From: Glycine soja
Taxonomy: Eukaryota; Streptophyta; Magnoliopsida; Fabales; Fabaceae
Length of the DNA: 64,000 bases
NCBI RefSeq assembly: GCF_004193775.1
Contig: NC_041011.1
Coordinates: 16,462,201 to 16,526,200, forward strand
Direction: 5' to 3'
Shown here: in pieces, positions 22,244-34,549 of the stretch
Layout of the letters: each line of letters starts with the position of its first letter
Numbering within the stretch: the first letter of the stretch is position 1
Notes under the pieces: generated by a model
The model's database searches: none
Seen by the model: only the letters and a program-made list of their open reading frames with translations
Told to the model about the DNA's origin: nothing
Made by a program: the position numbers and the translations under genes

Positions 22244-25093
22244 GAGGAATCAGCAAAGAAAAGAAAAACGGGTCAACATCTTAATGTGTATTTTAGAGAG
22301 ATTGTCCTCGGCTCGGGCTGAGGAGTGTCCACATGAGTTCGTTGAGGTGTCTACACATGTTCGAAGAAGCTCTTTTATATTCTGTCGAGAGTTCGGATTG
22401 CTCCACCTAAGTAGAACGAAAAGAAGGAATTGGAAATTCAAGAACAAAGGGCGAGCCAGAAGCTTCGCTTCCGGTAAGGGGATATAATATATATGAGGCT
22501 TTCGTTTGATACAAAAGATTCATCGGGGTGGGTTACTAATCTGATAGATAGATGAATCAATGAATTGAACCGCTGGATTGATCTTATAAATGAGATTGGT
22601 TAGCTTCTCATTCCCAATCTCGCTTCATTGACCGGGCATCGAAATCTTCAAACCATCGCCTTACAGCCCAAGCAAAAAACCGATTCCGGGGAGGAATAAA
22701 AGATTGGCCATTGGATCCGACTTCGATTGGAGAAAGCCTCTGGAATTGGAACAAATGTGGCTCGCCCGGTTGCTTACTGATCCCTCGCTCGGGTAGAGGG
22801 AGAAGCCCTGATCTCACTTCGTCGATACAACGTCTTGAACGACAGCGATGAAGAGGGAGATGCTTGACTCAACTGGAAATGACGGGTCGACAACTCCGAA
22901 TCACAAGCTATTTACTATTGTATTGTATTACACGGTAACGGTAAGTTAAATGGTGTACCTTGTTATAAGTTATAGAAAGTACATAAATTTGTGTAGGAAC
23001 ACTAAAAATTAAATATACTATGTTATTGTCTGATTAGGCTAGGTCTTTTTCCTTTTAGGAGTGAGGAAGGCATATATAAGCCATAGATCACTAAAGGAAC
23101 CTTTCCCTTATATATGATAGCACTAGACGCGCCCCCGCCTTCCTTGTTTAAGTAGTTCAAGAGTTAAGGGCGTAGCAAAGTTTGTGGGGGAGGTTTTCCT
23201 TGATCTCTATGACCTCTCCGAAGGGGCCACACGATATGAATGGCTGCTTAAGGAAGAGGCCCAAAGCAAGCAAAGGAAGGCTTCTTTCTTCCCAAGACAC
23301 TGACTATCGTGACCCAAACTTTTAAATTGATGTGGCTGAGATTTGCCTGAAACAACCTATGGTCTGCAATCCTCTTTAGGCCAAGGGATGTTGAGGCTCC
23401 GGTATCATAGACCATAAAAGAGAAGTAGTATAAAATATTAGGCATTATACTCTGACTCATATATTCAGGGAATTTTTTCCTTATACTCGGATCTTTCCGG
23501 AGAATGTTTATAATGGTCTGCTCATGAAACTTCGGGTACCTTGACTATCGATAAATGATGTTCCCCAGGAGCAAAGCCATCTAAGCCAAGATCGTCAGTT
23601 CCTTTCACTACCAGCCGTCGCTCAACAACATCGGAATTAGGGAAGGCGGATTCCATAGTTGCCTCACAGCCTGCCTATTCAAGAACATCTTCTCGTGGGA
23701 TATCTTATGATCTGACTAAGATGAGATTTCACCTCGGGCTTAAATGCCTTTTTCATTACTCAGTCCTTTAGTTCAAGCGGCATCCACTATCGAATCATTT
23801 TGCCCCGTTACTCCGCTCTGCTACTCATACGTGCCAAAGAGACTTCCTTTACCCTCACATGCATTAGGTGCCTAGCCTTCCTAGCTAATTCTACTGGGGA
23901 TTTGTACAAGTCTTCTTCCTAATAAGGATTTTTGCAACCTATTATGTTATCTGAAGACCTCGTAAGTGAATACCTGCTTCCTCAAACGAAGGCGGAGGAG
24001 GGCTACGTTTTAGTAGCGAATACGGTCCAACGAGGTAGAATACTTTCCCTAGGGGAGCTCTAGACTTTTTTTAGTGATTCTCCCCTTCCCCATAGTAAGC
24101 CAGCCAATCCCCCTGTTGCCTCCACCCATAATTCATGGAACCATTCCTTCGCGTGTCGTAGCTTAGGATTCATGCTATTGCTATTGTTTAGGGGCGGATC
24201 AGAAGAAAGATAGGGGCATCGGCCTCAGCTAAAGCGGAAGAAGCTTGGATAAAAAGAGAGATGGATAAGCTAATGACTAATTAGGAGAGCGAGACCCACT
24301 TCTCATTCTTTGCAGCAGCTTATTTGAATACCGGTGTAAAGGCAGCTCCTGAAATAGGATTTGATCCCTCTCAAGGTTAAGAGCCAGGTAGCTTGACCTT
24401 ATTTGTAACGAATTCTTTTCTTTACATAATCATACCTTTGGACTAAGGAGAAGGCCTGAAAAAGGAGTATAAACTCTAACTATTGGCACTGGTCTAGCCG
24501 GGGGAACTACTCACAGAGACTTTCGTACGAGCCCAGGAAAAGCCTTATTCTTAATAAACGATGGTCTCGCGCATAAATGGTTAACCACTAGTTCCAAGAG
24601 CCATCTACGAGCCTGATAAGGCGAAAGAACTACGAAGGACCAGTCTTGGTCAGACTTTAGCCATTTCGAGAAGGAGCCAACTTGAAGAGGCGATGGTGGA
24701 CAAAGCGAGCGAATCAATACAGAATTTGGGTGGACTCGTTGGCTCCCCAAAGAGGTGGGCATTGGCATCGATCCAACATCGTCAAAAAGTAAGCATTATC
24801 CGGGTCGCGGCAAGACTCCCTGCCTACGAAGATTTTAAAAGAAAAGAGTATGGTATTTAGTGAGACCACAATAGTCCAGCAAGCAAGAATTGGATTTATC
24901 CAAAGGTATTATTCTAAAGTGAAAAGAGCTAACTGCAACCTTTGGACGGAGTGGGACCTGCTTCTTAGGGCAGCTAGTGCTTACGCCCCTTTAGATTAGA
25001 GATAGGGGGCCAAAGGACACAGACCGACAAGCTAGATCATCGGGGGAGGTAAGAACCACTTTCTACTCTTGTTATCGGGGAAATGAGAGCAGT
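22244..25093. other. Mitochondrial-like DNA downstream of nad4
   Basis: This continues from the nad4 end without a visible break to the copia C LTR. Short frames (22,227-22,487; 22,817-22,608; 24,768-24,511) show no known domain. I see no tRNA, rRNA or intact respiratory gene. The first part is plausibly the normal nad4 3' flank; origin becomes less certain toward 25 kb. Confidence 0.45.
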
Positions 25094-26535
25094 GGTTCGG
25101 CAACAACCCGTGCCTACATCCAATCCCTAAGCGACCTGCGGTCCTTGAGATTTCTTTCAACCTTGTAAAAATCCTTTTACAAGCAAAGATCCACAAGGGA
25201 TATACCCTCCCTTGTTCTCTTTGAAACCCTAGTGGATGTACCCTCCACTAGAACTGATCCACAAGAGATGTACCCTTTCTTGTTCTCAGTCAAACCCAAG
25301 TAGATGTACCCTCTACTTATACCACAAAGGATGTACCCTCCAATGTGTTAAGACAAAGATCTCAGGCGGTTAAACCTTTGATACTTTGTGAATGGGGATA
25401 CAAAAGAATTCTTAGACGGTTAGTCCTTTGAACACTTTTGTATTAGGGAAAGGGAAGAATCAAAAGAATTCTCAAACTGTGTCGTTTTGAATTCTTTGAC
25501 AAGGGAGAAGGGAGACACAAAAGAATTCAGGCGGTTAGTACTTTGTTCTTTTGGAAAAGGGAGAAGAGAGACACAAAAAGAATTCAGGCGGTTAGTCCTT
25601 GGTGAATTCTTTTTGGCAAAGGGAGAAGAGAATGAAAAGATGAATAGCACAAGTTTTCAAGGTTTGAAAAACCATAAAACTTCAGAAAGCTTTTGGTACA
25701 AAGAAGAATAAGAAGTTCAAAGAGATTCAAGGCTTGTAAAGGATTGATCAAATGAATATGAAAAGTGTAAGTAAAGAAAAGCAAATCAAAGCCTTGCTTT
25801 TATAGACTCTTCATGTCTGGCCAAGAAGACCATTTAGAAGAGTTATAACTTTTAGAAAAACTTAAAACCAATTTGAAAAAGTCAAAAACCGTTTGAAGAG
25901 TTACATCTTTTGATTTATTCAGAAACCGTCACTGGTAATCGATTACCAAATTAGTGTTATCGATTACACAAAGCTTTTGTATGAAAGGATGTGACTCTTC
26001 ACATTTGAATTTGAATTTCAACGTCAAAGGCACTGGTAATCAATTACCAAAACATTGTAATCGATTACAGCTTTTTGAAAATAATTGGAACATTGTAAAT
26101 TCAATTTGAAAACTTTTTCAAAACAATTTTGCTACTAGTAATCGATTACAACAATCTGGTAATCGATTACCAGAGAGTAAAAACTCTTTGGTAGAAGGTT
26201 TTGAGAAAAATCATGTGCTACTCAATTTTTGAGAAAAAAAAACTTTTCATACTTATCTTGAATAAGCCTTCTCTTGATTGTTGAATCTTGATCTTGATTC
26301 TTGAGATCTTGAACCTTGAATCTTGATTCTTGACTCTAAACTTTCTTCTTGAGTCTTGAATTCTTCTTGATTCTTATCTTGAACTCTTGAATTGTTCTTG
26401 ATTCACTTGAGTTGTTCTTTGATTGATCTTTGAGCTTTTTTTCATCACCTTTGTCATCATCTTTTGTTATCATCATTGTTATCATCAAAACACCTTTGAA
26501 TCACCTTTGATTCACCATGAAGCTTTGCTTCTACA
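25094..26535 (-). repeat. Copia C 3' LTR, truncated
   Basis: On the minus strand it starts TGTAGAAGCAAAGC at 26,535. It includes TTGAATCTTGATTC-rich simple repeats (26,270-26,420), paired GTAATCGATTAC palindromes (25,935-26,170), repeated AGGCGGTTAG modules and a series of GATGTACCCTCC-type repeats at 25,200-25,350. It is cut at 25,094, inside the conserved GGTTCGGCAACAACCCGTG segment, so the final 200 or so bases of the LTR are missing. Confidence 0.85.
25935..26170. repeat. Paired GTAATCGATTAC palindromes in copia C LTR
   Basis: Three pairs: 25,935 with 25,956 (variant GTTATCGATTAC), 26,036 (variant GTAATCAATTAC) with 26,057, and 26,138 with 26,159. Spacing is 21 bp in each pair. Confidence 0.93.
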
Positions 26536-26574
26536 GTCAGACGTTTGCTTTTTGCTTAATCTTCTTGAGAGATG

Positions 26575-27643
26575 TTCTCAACACTCTCATAGTCCTTGGA
26601 TAGAAGGTTGATTTCCTTCTCTGAACCATCGGATGAGTCATTATCATCCCAAGCAATATACGCCTTCTTGGATCTTCTTTCTTCACGACTTTTCTTCTCA
26701 TTCTTCTCTGGCCATGACTCATTTGTGGGGCAGTGTGCCTTTATGTGAATGGCTCGATTATACTTATAGCATTTAAGTGTTGGGGGACCTTCTTGAGATC
26801 TCTTCCCATTGTCAAAGTTCTCTCCATTCTTTTATTTTTAACAAATTTATGAAACTTCTTCACAGAGAGTGAGAAGTCCTCTTCATCATCAGATTCTTCT
26901 TTTTCTTCTTCTTCTTGCATTGAGGAGGAGGCTTTGAGTGCTATGCTTCTTTTCCTTTTTTTGGTCTCTTCATTTTGGTTGAGACGTTGAAGTTCCATTT
27001 CATGTTCCTGCAGTTTGCCAAAAAAAGTGGCAAGAGACATAGAAGAAAGATCTTTACTTTCAGAAATGGCAGTTACCTTGGGCTGCCATTCCCTAATTAA
27101 GCATCTCAAAACTTTATTAATTAAATCTTCATTAGGAAAGGTTTTTCCTAAGGAGGCAAGGTGATTGACTATGTGTATGAATCTTTTTAGCATGCTTTGG
27201 ATGTTCTCATTAGTGTTCATCCTAAATAATTCATATTCATGTGTAAGGGTGTTGACTCTAAATCTTTTCACATCAGTGGTGCCTTCATGTGTAAGTTGGA
27301 GAGTATCCCACATCTCCTTTGCATTTGAACAGTTTGACACTCTAAAGTATTCATCTATTCCTAAGGCAGAAGTGATGATTTTTTTGGCTTTAAGATTATA
27401 TTGGATTCTTCTTTTATCCTCTCCAGTCCATTTATCTCTAGGTTTTTTTGTTGTTGTACTTGTGCTTGCATCTACTATGGTGGGTACATAAGGTCCTATT
27501 TCTATTGCTTCCCAAATGTTTAAATCTATGGCTTCAATAAAGATTTGCATTCGGGTTTTCCAATAGTGGTAACCCTCACCATTAAAGATAGGTGGCCTAT
27601 GGATGAAGTTTCCTTTGGGAAACAGAGAATTTGAGGAGGCCAT
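26575..27643 (-). pseudogene. gag: Copia C Gag pseudogene
   Basis: The capsid-type Gag begins MASSNSLFPKGNFIHRPPIF at 27,643, followed by a YHYWKTRMQIF motif and the copia Gag helical domain. An open stretch of 300 codons reaches 26,741. A frame disruption near 26,825 then puts the zinc-knuckle region in another frame, where it reads CYKYNRAIHIKAHC: the second Cys of the CCHC box is Tyr. The acidic C-terminus (WDDNDSSDGSEKEINLL) is still readable to about 26,575. With a broken zinc knuckle and no pol it is non-functional. Copia A has a close Gag relative. Confidence 0.85.
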
Positions 27644-27693
27644 GAATCTTGAAGTTGTGAAACGTTTCTCAAGAAACCTGCTCTAATACCACT

Positions 27694-28425
27694 TGTTGGA
27701 TCAAGTGGCCTCGGAATAATTAAGAATGGGGGGTTGAATTAATTATTAATGTGTCTTGACTAATTAAAAAAAATTATCCTTCTTAATATTACTAGATTCA
27801 ATTAGGCTTTACTACTAAGTTATGAGGAAGTAAAGAACAAAAACAATAACTTAGACAAAAAGTAAAGCGGAAATGTAAAGTACACAACGGAAATTAAAGA
27901 GTGAAGGGAAGAAGAAGACAAACACAAGATTTATACTGGTTCGGCCACAACCCGTGCCTACATCCAGTCCCCAAGCAACCACCGGTCCTTGAGATTTCCA
28001 ATAACCTTGTAAAATCCTTTACAAGCAAAGATCCATAAGGGATGTACCCTCCCTTGTTCTCTTTGAACAACCAAGTGGATGTATGCTCCACTTGAACTGA
28101 TCCACAAGAGATGTACCCTCTCTTGTTCTCAGTATTACAACCTAAGTAGATGTACACTCTACTTGTACCACAAAGGATGTATGCTCCAATGTGTTAAGAC
28201 AAAGAATTCTTAGGCAGTTATGTTTTGAAGGTTCATGACTTTTCAAAGTTAACTTCTGAAGTTTCGTCACTGGTAATCAATTATAAACAAGTGGTAATCG
28301 ATTACAACATTTAAATTTCAAATTTGAAAAGAAAACTTCCTTTTGAAAAGAAAACTTCCTTTTGAAAAAGCTAATTCAGAAAACTTCCTTTTGTGAGAAG
28401 GGAGATTGATCTCCTAATTCAGATT
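27694..28425 (-). repeat. Copia C 5' LTR, truncated
   Basis: The LTR end TGTTGGATCAAGTGGCC (as read on +) is at 27,694, next to the primer site ACCTGCTCTAATACCAC (reverse complement of the initiator tRNA site, one mismatch). It keeps the GGTTCGGCCACAACCCGTG segment and one palindrome pair (28,273 variant, 28,294). It is cut near 28,425 where Tat/Ogre sequence starts. Confidence 0.8.
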
Positions 28426-28429
28426 GCCC

Positions 28430-29043
28430 CATACATATTTCAGATAATTTTCCCAGTCATGGACATAAATCCTACCTACAGTTGCTTATTGGGTCGACCC
28501 TAGATCCATTATGCTGGGGTGGTCCCATTAACCTTACACCAAAAATTGAAGTTTGTGGTAGGAGGCCAGCTCATAATAGTCTTTGGGGAAGAGGATAAAT
28601 TGGTTAGTTGCCCGTCTGCTTCTCCCTATGTTGAGGCGGCAGAGGAATCTCTTGAAATAACTTTCCATGCATTAGAGGTCATGGACAATGCCTATGTGGA
28701 GTCCTTGCTAATTCAACCAAGAGTGTCTAAGTCCTCCATGATGGTGGCTCAGAATATGTTAAGGATGGGGTTGGGCTGAAATGGTGATGGGATGGTGACT
28801 TTGTTGAAAGTTGCCAAAAATCGTGGGAGGTTTGGGTTGGGTTACAAGCCCCTTAATAATAACAAGAGAAGAATTGCTCGGGAAAGGAAAGAAAAGTGCT
28901 TGGCTCGTCTTCAAGGGCGTGAACCAAAGGTAGAGAGGATCCCTATCTGCCACATTAGTAAGAGCTTCAGGAGTGCAGGATGGATGTATGCGGGTCAGGT
29001 TGCCATGTTGAAAGAAGAGGCCGATGATGATCTGCCAAACTAG
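28430..29043 (+). pseudogene. Tat/Ogre protease end and G-patch-like region
   Basis: The reading frame contains VMDINPTYSCLLGRPWIH, the C-terminal half of the retropepsin of Tat/Ogre elements; the catalytic DTG part lies to the left and is lost. Downstream, after a stop near 28,779, comes GRFGLGYKPLNNNKR, resembling the G-patch-like segment usually found between protease and RT in this lineage. Further stops follow at about 29,041. Confidence 0.75.
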
Positions 29044-29303
29044 GTGTAGCCATGCCCTCTGGACTTTAACTTGGGAAATTGGTAGAGCATTAAGCAATTG
29101 AGGATTTCTATTTCAGATTTGATGTAATCGAGTAGCTTTAGATCCTATTGCCATGCCTAAGGCTTTAGGAGTTACTTTGTTTTGTCGGGCGTACTTTTCT
29201 TTAAAAATCTAGTGATCATTAATATACTGCATTTTATATATGTATTCCCTTTTTCATCTTTGTCTATTTCATCTCTCTAGATATTTATTTTCGTTGTGAT
29301 TAA

Positions 29304-30298
29304 ATGATTTACTGCAGATCCGATAATGACTCCTATGTAGGTGGTGATACTCAGGATGTCGATTTTGAGCAACCAATTAATCAAATCGAAGAGGAAGAAG
29401 ATGAGGTTTGGGGATTGCCTCCTGATTTGTTGAGAATAGTGGAGCGAGAAGAGAGGGAGATAAAAATACATCAAGAGGAAACAAAGGTTGTTAACTTGGA
29501 CACTAGTGAAGAGAAAAAAGAGGTCAAGGTTGGCATTTGTGTGTCAGCTAACGTCCGAGAAGAGTTGGTGGCCCTGTTGCGAGACTACCAAGACATTTTT
29601 GCTTGGTCTTATTAGGATATGCCTGGTTTGAACTCAAAAATTGTGCAACATAGGTTGCTGTTGAATCCCGAATGTTCCCAGTGAAACAAAAGTTGAGGAG
29701 AATGAAGCCTAAGATGTCCCTAAAAATAAAAGAAGAGGTGAGGAAACAATTATATGTAGGCTTTTTAGCCATGTCGTGGTATCCAAAGTGGGTTGCCAAC
29801 ATCATGCCAGTCTCGAAAAAGGATGGAAAAGTGCTAATGTGTATGGACTATCGAGATCTAAATCGAGCCAGTCCAAAAGATAATTTTCCTTTACCACACA
29901 TTGACGTTCTGGTGGATAATACAACCCATTTTGCCTTATTCTCTTTCATGGATGGGTTTTCAAGGTATAATCAGATAAAGATGGCACCAGAAAACATAGA
30001 GAAGACGACTTTCATTACTATGTGGGGAACTTTCTGTTATAAGGTGATTTCGTTTGGGCTGAAAAATGATGGGGCAACATATCAGCTGGCCATGGTTGCA
30101 TTGTTCCATGACATGATGCATAAGGAGATCGAGGTCTACGTAGATGACATGATTGCAAAATTAAGAATGGAGGAGGAGCACTTAGTCAATTTGTGGAAGT
30201 TCTTCGAGCGACTACGTAAATACAAGTTGAGATTGAATCCCATGAAGTGCATGTTTGGGGTAAAATCTGGGAAGCCGCTCGGTTTTGTTGTTAGCTAG
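29304..30298 (+). pseudogene. Tat/Ogre reverse transcriptase
   Basis: An acidic pre-RT segment (29,304-29,615, ending QDIFAWSY) is followed after a stop by the RT. Motifs are DYRDLNRASPKDNFPLPHID, FMDGFSRYNQIKM, and the catalytic YVDDM at 30,137-30,151. The catalytic aspartates are present, but the frame is broken near 29,615-29,672 and ends in a stop at 30,296-30,298 in the thumb region. It would copy element RNA to DNA in an intact relative; here it is dead. Confidence 0.85.
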
Positions 30299-30950
30299 AA
30301 AGGAATAGAGGTGGATCCAGATAAGGTGATAGCAATCCTCGAGATGCCCGAGCCACGTACAGAGAAACAAGTCCTTGGGTTCTTGGAAAGGTTGAATTAC
30401 ATCGCTAGATTCATATCACAGTTAACTGCCACTTGTGAACCTCTTTTCAAGTTGTTGCATAAGAATCAGTTTGTAAAGTGAGCCGATGATTGTCAGGTAG
30501 CATTTGAGAGAATTAAACAGTGTTTGATAAATCCTCATGTGCTCGTACCACAAGTGCCTAGAAGACCTCTTATTCTGTACATGACAGTGTTGGATGAGTC
30601 GATGGGGTGTGTACTGGGGCAACATGATGAATTGGGGAGAAAAGAATAAGCCATTTATTACCTGAGCAAGAAATTCACAGCGTGAAAGATGAACTACTCA
30701 TTACTAGAAAGGACATGTTGTGCCTTGGCATAGGCAACATATCGTTTGAGGCAGTATATGCTGAATTACACTACTTGGTTGGTGCCCAAAATGGATCCAA
30801 TCAAGTACATCTTCGAAAAGCCCGCTCTTACTGGGAGAATAGCTCGATGGCAGGTTTTGTTGTCAGAGTTCGATATTGTTTATGTCACTCAAAAGGAAGT
30901 AAAAGAGAGCACTTTGGCAGATTATCTGGCTCAATAGATCATAAATGATT
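30299..30950 (+). pseudogene. Tat/Ogre RNase H (first copy)
   Basis: Continuation of the polyprotein in several frames: an RT connection region, then YMTVLDESMGCVLGQHD and AIYYLSKKFTA, typical of the gypsy RNase H, then RWQVLLSEFDIVYV and ADYLAQ. Stops occur near 30,297, 30,481, 30,648 and 30,684. It is clearly non-functional. Confidence 0.75.
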
Positions 30951-31634
30951 ATCAACCTATGCATCCAGAATTCCATGACGAGGATATCATGGTCCTGTTT
31001 GAGGAAGAGGGTGAGGATGAAGACAAAGAGAAGTGGATTGTATGGTTTGATGGCGTGTCTAATGTATTGGGTCATGGAATTGGGGCAGTGTTGGTTTCGT
31101 CAAATAAACAACGTTTTCCTTTCACGGCTAGATTGTGTTTTGATTGTACAAATACTATGGCATAGTATGAAGCATGCATCTTGGGAATCTGAGCAAGAAT
31201 CGACTTTAGGGTTAAGTTGCTCAAAGTGTATGGGGATTCAACGTTGGTAATTCATCAGTTGAAAGGTGAATGGGAAACCAGAGACCATAAGTTGATACTT
31301 TATCAGGCTTACATCAAGGAATTAATGAAGCTCTTTGATGATATATCATTTCATCACATTCCTAGAGAGGAAAACCAAATGAATGATGCTCTTGCCATTC
31401 TATCATCCATGTTCAAAAAAGGCCCTCACGGCAACTTGCAGTGCATAGAAATCAAATGTCACATTAAGCCTCCACACTATTGTTTGATAGAAGAAGAGGA
31501 GGATGGTAAGCCTTGGTATTTCGATATCAAGCGATACATCAAGGACAAGGAGTACATGCCTGGGGCCTCTAACAATGACTACAGAACATTACGGAGGTTG
31601 GCAGCTAGTTTCCTTCTGAATGGGGATGTCCTAT
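30951..31634 (+). pseudogene. Tat/Ogre archaeal-type RNase H (second copy) and linker
   Basis: WIVWFDGVSNVLGHGIGAVL followed by LLKVYGDSTLVIHQLKGEW and EENQMNDALA carry the RNase H carboxylates in the archaeal-type arrangement that Tat elements acquired in addition to the usual RNase H. A stop at about 31,163 and another near 31,190 break the frame. The last open stretch (from 31,217) ends inside the Calypso LTR at 31,635, showing the junction. The integrase is missing. Confidence 0.75.
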
Positions 31635-32554
31635 TGTTCGACAAGAACACTTGTTTACTACCTCTTCCAAATTGGTATTACTTGTTTTTATATGGGAGTG
31701 GTCTTACCGGCAAGCGCACCGAGTCGCCAAGTAAAATAATTAAAACTGAATGAACCGAGTATCGAACACAAGGAACTTGTTCATTTAGCAAAGTTTCGTT
31801 AAGTAAGCACGCATTTGCAAGCAGAAATTAATGATTGTGAATTAAAGCAAAAGTATGTTCTATCCTAAGTAAAAGAAATAAATGAGAACAAGTGTGAAAA
31901 CAAATATCTAAAGGCGTTGGGTCCTCCTACTGAGTAAGTTGATGCAATTAAAGATGTTCCTGTGTGCAAATCTCCCTAAAAGATGAAAACTTGGCCCCTT
32001 GCTCTACTCTAAGCTTTCTAAAATTCATACTCTGAGTAGTGAACAGTTCTCTTGGCTCTCTCCCCTGGCTCTGTGCAAATCAGGCTTAAAAAGGGCTTCT
32101 TGATCTCGACATCGTGCTTAGCGCCATTCTCGCACTTAGCGCGAGTAAGTAAATTTGAGCTTAGCACCAATCTCGCGCTAAGCCTGGAAAGCGATAGATG
32201 ACTCACTTAGTGAGCTGATAACGTGCTAAGCGTGTGCTTGCGTAGCAGATGCCTTTCCAGATTCCCCTTTACTCGCTAAGCGTATTGGTGCTGGGCTTAG
32301 TCGTTGATGCGTGCTAAGCGCATTAAGCTCGCTTAACGCGATGACTCCTTTGGCACTTCATCAAAATAGCTCCATTTTTCCTGAAATTAAAGAATATTTA
32401 ACATTAATTCCATGTAAAGAGGCTTTTACTGAGCAGAGATCAAAACAAAGAAATTTTATTTACTATCCTACCAAAAAGAACCATAAATTGGTAGATTTAT
32501 AAAAATTTTGGAAAACTTTTCTATACAAAAGTTAGTCGTAAACGACGACTAACA
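31635..32554 (-). repeat. Calypso 3' LTR
   Basis: The + strand ends are TGTTCGACAAGAAC at 31,635 and GACGACTAACA at 32,554. It aligns with 49,496-50,672 but lacks roughly 0.4 kb between about 31,960 and 31,970, which the other LTR keeps at about 49,840-50,295. It carries a cluster of GCTTAGCGC-like motifs and their reverse complements at 32,110-32,345. Confidence 0.85.
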
Positions 32555-32982
32555 AACTCCCCCAAATTTACAGTTTTGCTTGACCTCAAGCAAAGAAAGA
32601 ATAGTTCACTTGTCCTCAAGTGACAAAAATACACAGTGGTTCTTCACAAATGTGTTTATTCCAAAGAATTCAATCACATGACATGAATGGCATTCAATGT
32701 TTCCATCAATAACTTCTCACAAGACATGCATTTTCTCAAAGACATGAACATGATTATTAAGAAACACAACCGAGATAAGTTAGTAGGAATGACAGATATC
32801 AAGGAAGGATCATCAACAAAAGTCTCACGGTCACTATTTCACTCAAGCACAAGTGATTAGGCTATCCATCAGTCAGCAACCAACGTAACTCTCAATCTTT
32901 GCACTTTATCTCATTCCATAAAGTCAAGAACACAGAAACTTGAATCCGAAGGACTTTTACTAGGCTTGTAATGAGGTTGGGC
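32555..32982 (-). other. Calypso polypurine tract and 3' non-coding region
   Basis: The reverse complement of 32,555-32,570 is AAATTTGGGGGAGTT, an Athila-type polypurine tract directly before the LTR start TGTTAGTCGTCG. The rest has no open frame; it is the 3' untranslated part up to the second fragment. Confidence 0.75.
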
Positions 32983-34530
32983 TGTATTCGACGGTCGGCA
33001 AGCGCACCGGATTGCACAAGTAGTATAAAATGGTAAATGAATACCGAGTATCGAACTCTCAGGGAACTTGTTTTACTTGGTAAAGATGTGGTTCAGTAAA
33101 TAAGTGTCTTAGGATGAAAGTGTGGTGTGTGGTATGGACAAATATGTAAACTAAACTATTCAAAAGAAAATCAAGTGAGTAGTGGTGTGTGAAGACAGAT
33201 AGACAACATGTTGGTCTTTCTACTAGATGACTGATGTTATTAAGGATGTTCTCTGCCTAACAATGTTCATGTGTTCTATGTTGTCTCTTGGACTACAAAA
33301 TCCCAATGTCTCATGCATGTTTAGCCTAATCCTAATCGAGTATCGTCGTCAGATCCCTCTTGTTGGACTAAACTTAACCAGAACTACATTAAGCCATAAC
33401 ATTACAAAAACTAGGTTACCGTACCCCGATGTCTCATGAAAATACGATAAGCTAGCCTCGTCCTATCAAGTTCTAAGGATTAAACCATTTCCCAATGTGA
33501 GTGACCCTAACTAAGCATGCAGTTACGTGATCAAGGCAAAGGCACACTAGAATTGAGTACTGATAGCACAGTGAACACATAAAACATCATTAGATAGATA
33601 TACAAATATTTACATCAAGTACCCCATAGGAAGAACCAACTGAGGGTTTAGCTCTCCATAGCAGGGAAGCTTCCTTTACAACAATGAGAAGAGAAAATGA
33701 AAGATAGAAGAAATACAGGTAGTGGGGATGTCTCCTTCGCCTCTAGAAACCTCATAATCTCTAAAAATCTCATCAAAAGCTCCACAAGATGGTTTCCTCG
33801 TCAAGCTCAGCTCTCTCTCAGTCTCTCCACAGCCAAAATGGGCATGCGATGATAAGAAAATACACCAAAGGGGCATGTGAAAGCTGTCTTTTCTTGGTCC
33901 TGAGGGTCCACTGCAATTTGATTGTAGCCCAAATATCCATCTAAGAAACAATAGAAAGATTGCCCAGGAACCGTCTGAGATTGGGTAGATAAGCCCTGCT
34001 TCTAGCAACTTCAACACGCCTTCCTTACTTCTTCTTTCATTATTGGATTCAGCCTTCTTTGAGGTTGTCTCACGGGCATGTAATTGGCTTCCATATTAAT
34101 TTTGTGCATACAATATGATGGATTGATCCCTTTTAAATAAAAAATGTGCCAACAAATAACAGCTTTGCGACTTTTCAAAATCTGAACTAGTTGATCCTCT
34201 TCTTTCTTCTGCAAGGAGCTGCTAATTATTACAGGTTTAGCCTCATTGTCCTCCAAAAATACATACTTCAAATGTACTGGAAGGGTCTTCAGTTCAACTT
34301 TGGGCTTTTCCATTGGTCTATTGTTTTGAAATGCTTCAAACATCACATGACCAGCAGACTTATCTTCTGGACCATCCAGCTCTTCAATACAAGCTAGCTC
34401 TTCTCCTTCATTTTCACTGACTAGGCATTCTATCACATTGTTGGATTCTTCTTCCAAAGGAGACTGTAATACCATGGCTGAGGCTGTTAATTCCATCTCC
34501 TGCTCCAACGTGTCTTCTTCAAAACAAGCC
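32983..34530 (-). mobile_element. Second Athila-type fragment (3' LTR plus pro/RT piece)
   Basis: TGTATTCGACGGTCGGCAAG at 32,983 looks like the low-coordinate end of a related but distinct Athila LTR. Sequence to about 33,700 resembles parts of the Calypso LTR (matching 50,070-50,300). It then joins a degenerate protease-to-RT piece: frames 34,508-34,011 and 34,017-33,676 duplicate the region seen at 35,880-35,050 (KPKVELKTLPVHLKYVFLED in both). No primer site lies beside the LTR, so it is a 3' LTR. The body between LTR and RT is deleted. Confidence 0.65.
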
Positions 34531-34549
34531 TCACTATCATGAGATCATT

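Larger units (their letters stand above)
25094..28425 (-). mobile_element. Copia C: Ty1-copia element lacking pol (minus)
   Basis: On the minus strand the order is a truncated 5' LTR (28,425-27,694), a primer site (near 27,690-27,677), a gag pseudogene, then directly the 3' LTR (26,535 to 25,094, truncated at its end). Protease, integrase, RT and RNase H are all missing: gag's C-terminus is followed within about 25 bp by the LTR start TGTAGAAGCAAAGCTTC. Its LTR matches those of copia A and B. The outer edges abut Tat/Ogre sequence on the right and mitochondrial-like DNA on the left, both without target duplications. Confidence 0.8.
28430..31634 (+). mobile_element. Decayed Tat/Ogre-type Ty3-gypsy fragment
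   Basis: Conserved order on the plus strand: protease end (LLGRPWIHYAGVV), G-patch-like region (GRFGLGYKP), RT, RNase H, and a second archaeal-type RNase H that is typical of the Tat lineage. Many stops and frameshifts are present. Both ends are cut, by copia C on the left and by the Calypso 3' LTR on the right, where it breaks off at SFLLNGDVL. No LTR of this element is visible. Confidence 0.85.

Noticed and set aside
28519..29043. Separate host genes from the open frames here
   Set aside because: They read LLGRPWIH and GRFGLGYKP motifs of a Tat/Ogre polyprotein broken by stops.
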